A stretch of 5,882 nucleotides of DNA from Spirochaetota bacterium (GTDB lineage Bacteria > Spirochaetota > Spirochaetia > SZUA-6): contig QNBI01000142.1 in assembly GCA_003641675.1 (NCBI GenBank), positions 1 through 5,882 of the forward strand, given 5' to 3'. The position numbers and the translations under genes are program-made. Under the pieces are notes generated by a model. It ran no database searches and had not been told where the DNA came from. It saw only the letters and a program-made list of their open reading frames with translations. Below, in pieces: positions 4,330 through 5,882 of the stretch; position 1 is the stretch's first letter; each line of letters starts with the position of its first letter.

Positions 4330-5274
4330 ATGAAGGCAGATCGTGATCTAATTATTATAGGCGGCGGCCCTGCAGGGTTAAGCGCAGCACAGTACGGGGC
4401 ACGAGGTAATTTATCCGTACTTGTTATAGAAGAGATGGCGACAGGCGGGCAGGCTCTGCTAATAGATGACCTTGAAAACTACCCCGGTTTCCCGGAGCCG
4501 ATAAAGGGGTTTGATATTTCACAGAAGATGGAACAGCAGGCCGCAAATTTCGGTGCGGAGATAACTTACGCTTCTGTAAGCTCAGTAAAAAAAGAGGGCG
4601 ATATTTTTATCGTAAAAACAGACCGCGAAGAGCTTAAGGCGCTCTCGGTAATAATTGCAACAGGGGCGCAGCATCGGAATTTAGAAATTCCGGGTGAAAA
4701 GGAATTTACAGGGCGGGGAGTATCGTACTGTGCTACATGCGACGGACCCTTTTTCAAAGACCAGAAGATGCTTGTAGTCGGCGGCGGGGATGCCGCATGC
4801 GACGAAGCCATGTACCTGTCCAACTTAACCGACAAAGTTATAATGATACACAGAAGGGACAGATTCAGGGCTCAGAAGGCGCTTGCAGAACGTGTTCTTA
4901 AAAATCCGCATATAGAAGTCCGCTTTAACCATGAAATTAAAGAGATTACGGGCTCGCAGAAGGTGGAAAAGGTAAGGCTCTATAAGAACAACGAAGATAA
5001 GGAATACGAAGAGGATATGGCTGCCGTTTTTGTCTTTATAGGATCCATCCCTCAAGTCTCTATGGTTTCCGGCGTTGAAGGTGTTAAATTTGATGAAAGC
5101 GGTTCGATAATAACAGACCAGAGGATGGAGACAGGCATTAAAGGCCTCTATGCCGCAGGCGATGTTCGTTCCACTCCTTTCCGCCAGGTTGTTGTTGCTG
5201 CCGGTGAAGGAGCTATTGCTGCACACTCGGCCAGCCAGTATATAGACGAACTCCGCGGACAGGCATACAAATAA
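4330..5274 (+). CDS. trxB: Thioredoxin reductase (NADPH, FAD-dependent)
   Basis: It reduces thioredoxin's disulfide with NADPH electrons passed through FAD and a redox-active cysteine pair in the cytoplasm. All landmarks of the 314-residue low-molecular-weight family are present: the FAD dinucleotide fold IIIGGGPAGLSAA (from residue 8), ATG motif near 111, redox centre Cys134-Ala-Thr-Cys137, NADPH-binding GGGDAAC (151-157), the HRRDRFRA motif (174-181) whose arginines select NADPH, and the second FAD motif GLYAAGD (272-278) followed by RQVVVAAGEGAIAA. Length is normal. AAGGAG (4318-4323) sits 6 bases before ATG 4330. The next gene starts 6 bases after the stop, so the two are likely co-transcribed. 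HRRD favours true NADPH-TrxB over ferredoxin- or flavodoxin-linked relatives. Confidence 0.95.
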   Translation: MKADRDLIIIGGGPAGLSAAQYGARGNLSVLVIEEMATGGQALLIDDLENYPGFPEPIKGFDISQKMEQQAANFGAEITYASVSSVKKEGDIFIVKTDREELKALSVIIATGAQHRNLEIPGEKEFTGRGVSYCATCDGPFFKDQKMLVVGGGDAACDEAMYLSNLTDKVIMIHRRDRFRAQKALAERVLKNPHIEVRFNHEIKEITGSQKVEKVRLYKNNEDKEYEEDMAAVFVFIGSIPQVSMVSGVEGVKFDESGSIITDQRMETGIKGLYAAGDVRSTPFRQVVVAAGEGAIAAHSASQYIDELRGQAYK

Positions 5275-5280
5275 ACCGAA

Positions 5281-5882
5281 GTGGATAGCTATAAACTTAC
5301 ATACAATGGTAAATTTCGGCTTATAGTTGAGCCCAAGATGAACGGAAGACTCGATATGGCCGTTGATGAAGCCCTTTTGGAAGCTGTCGGAGCAGGTGAA
5401 AGCAACCCGGTAATAAGGCTATACGGGTTTTCGCCTGCTGCACTTTCCTTCGGAAGATTCCAGCGCATTCAAGAATCAATCCATAAAGATACTATACTGC
5501 GGGACGGCATAGATTATGTACGGAGGCCCACCGGAGGGCACGCCGTACTCCACGACGACGAACTTACCTATGCAGTTATCCTTGCGCGGACGCACCTTGA
5601 GCCCTTTAAGAAGAGGACGGTTTACCAGTTTATTGCAGAAATACTTCTTAAGGGACTTGTAAACCTCGGACTCAAAGCAAAAATCAACTCGACCAGGGTC
5701 GGAGACCTGCACAACCCCGATTGTTTCGGTACAAAAAGCGAATACGAAATATCATCCGTTTCCGGAGAAAAAATGATAGGAAGCGCTCAGTTTTCCACAA
5801 GACACGGGGTGCTGCAGCACGGCTCCATACCAATAGGGCCTTCGTATAAAAGAATAGGCAAATATCTGGAAATAGAGAAAAA
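5281..5882 (+). CDS. Lipoate-protein ligase / octanoyltransferase family protein (partial, 3' end missing)
   Basis: The frame is open to the window end (200 residues visible). GTG 5281 is the only suitable start: the trxB stop is in the same frame 6 bases upstream, and the next in-frame ATG (5338) would remove conserved residues FRLIVEPK. No strong Shine-Dalgarno is visible, so translation is probably coupled to trxB. Family motifs are clear: LDMAVDEALLEAV near residue 25, VIRLYGFSPAALSFGRFQ, the acyl-binding VRRPTGGHAVLHDDELTYAV (80-99), GEKMIGSAQ with Lys164, and GVLQHGSI. Members attach lipoate (LplA) or move octanoate (LipM) to lipoyl domains of GcvH or 2-oxoacid dehydrogenases. Cys148 in a DCF motif before the lysine resembles the LipM nucleophile, as does HAVLHD, so LipM-type octanoyltransferase is at least as likely as LplA. 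Confidence 0.88.
   Translation, partial: MDSYKLTYNGKFRLIVEPKMNGRLDMAVDEALLEAVGAGESNPVIRLYGFSPAALSFGRFQRIQESIHKDTILRDGIDYVRRPTGGHAVLHDDELTYAVILARTHLEPFKKRTVYQFIAEILLKGLVNLGLKAKINSTRVGDLHNPDCFGTKSEYEISSVSGEKMIGSAQFSTRHGVLQHGSIPIGPSYKRIGKYLEIEK

Noticed and set aside
4825..5712. Minus-strand open frames inside trxB and the lipoyl-attachment gene
   Set aside because: They are antisense to well-conserved coding sequence with complete family motifs.
1..5882. tRNA, rRNA, CRISPR array or insertion sequence
   Set aside because: I saw no tRNA-like cloverleaf, no conserved rRNA segment, no regularly spaced repeats and no transposase motif anywhere in the window.

Overview
The window reads as part of a mid-to-low GC bacterial chromosome in which an AT-rich accessory stretch (about 1-1450) joins an ordinary core stretch (about 1545-5882). 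I favour a spirochaete of the Treponema type. This rests on the style of the exported transglutaminase-like/TPR protein (YNCVSSAV ... DHAFC ... DVETT) and of the lipoprotein, plus general knowledge that treponemes can carry chromosomal integrons. It is an inference, not proof; another Gram-negative phylum with integron arrays is possible.

Region 1-1190 looks like integron gene-cassette territory. A cassette gene on the + strand ends with a stop at 63-65. A predicted attC recombination site follows at once (66-133: ATAAC ... long hairpin with one unpaired A ... GTTATAT). The next cassette then opens with a Shine-Dalgarno and a tiny ORF. That ORF is frameshifted and overlaps (ATGA) the truncated beginning of an OLD/RecF-like AAA ATPase gene, so the cassette holds a decayed two-gene unit. 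After a structured 405-442 hairpin comes a minus-strand toxin-antitoxin operon: a DUF6364-type ribbon-helix-helix antitoxin followed by an overlapping PIN-domain toxin. Its promoter contains two TACGTA half-sites flanking the -10 region, a likely autoregulatory operator.

Region 1191-1460 has no convincing gene. It holds a GC-rich nested hairpin (1251-1280) and a perfect 9-bp inverted repeat (1289-1323).

Region 1461-2742 has two + strand genes. The first is a small pyridoxamine-phosphate-oxidase-like flavin-binding split-barrel protein with a good sigma70-type promoter. The second is a lipoprotein with a PEGA-like beta domain and a Gly/Trp-rich hydrophobic stretch.

Region 2743-4263 (minus) encodes an exported 506-residue transglutaminase-like protein with C-terminal TPR-like helices and an inserted Ala/Thr/Pro/Ser-rich linker. 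Its promoter places the transcription start at the start codon, so it may be leaderless. Divergent from it are trxB (thioredoxin reductase, 4330-5274) and, 6 bases downstream, a lipoate ligase/octanoyltransferase family gene cut by the window end. These two form a likely dithiol/lipoyl operon.

I did not find a clearly new system. The best leads are the cassette boundary with the decayed ATPase unit, the toxin-antitoxin operator, and the apparently leaderless transglutaminase gene.
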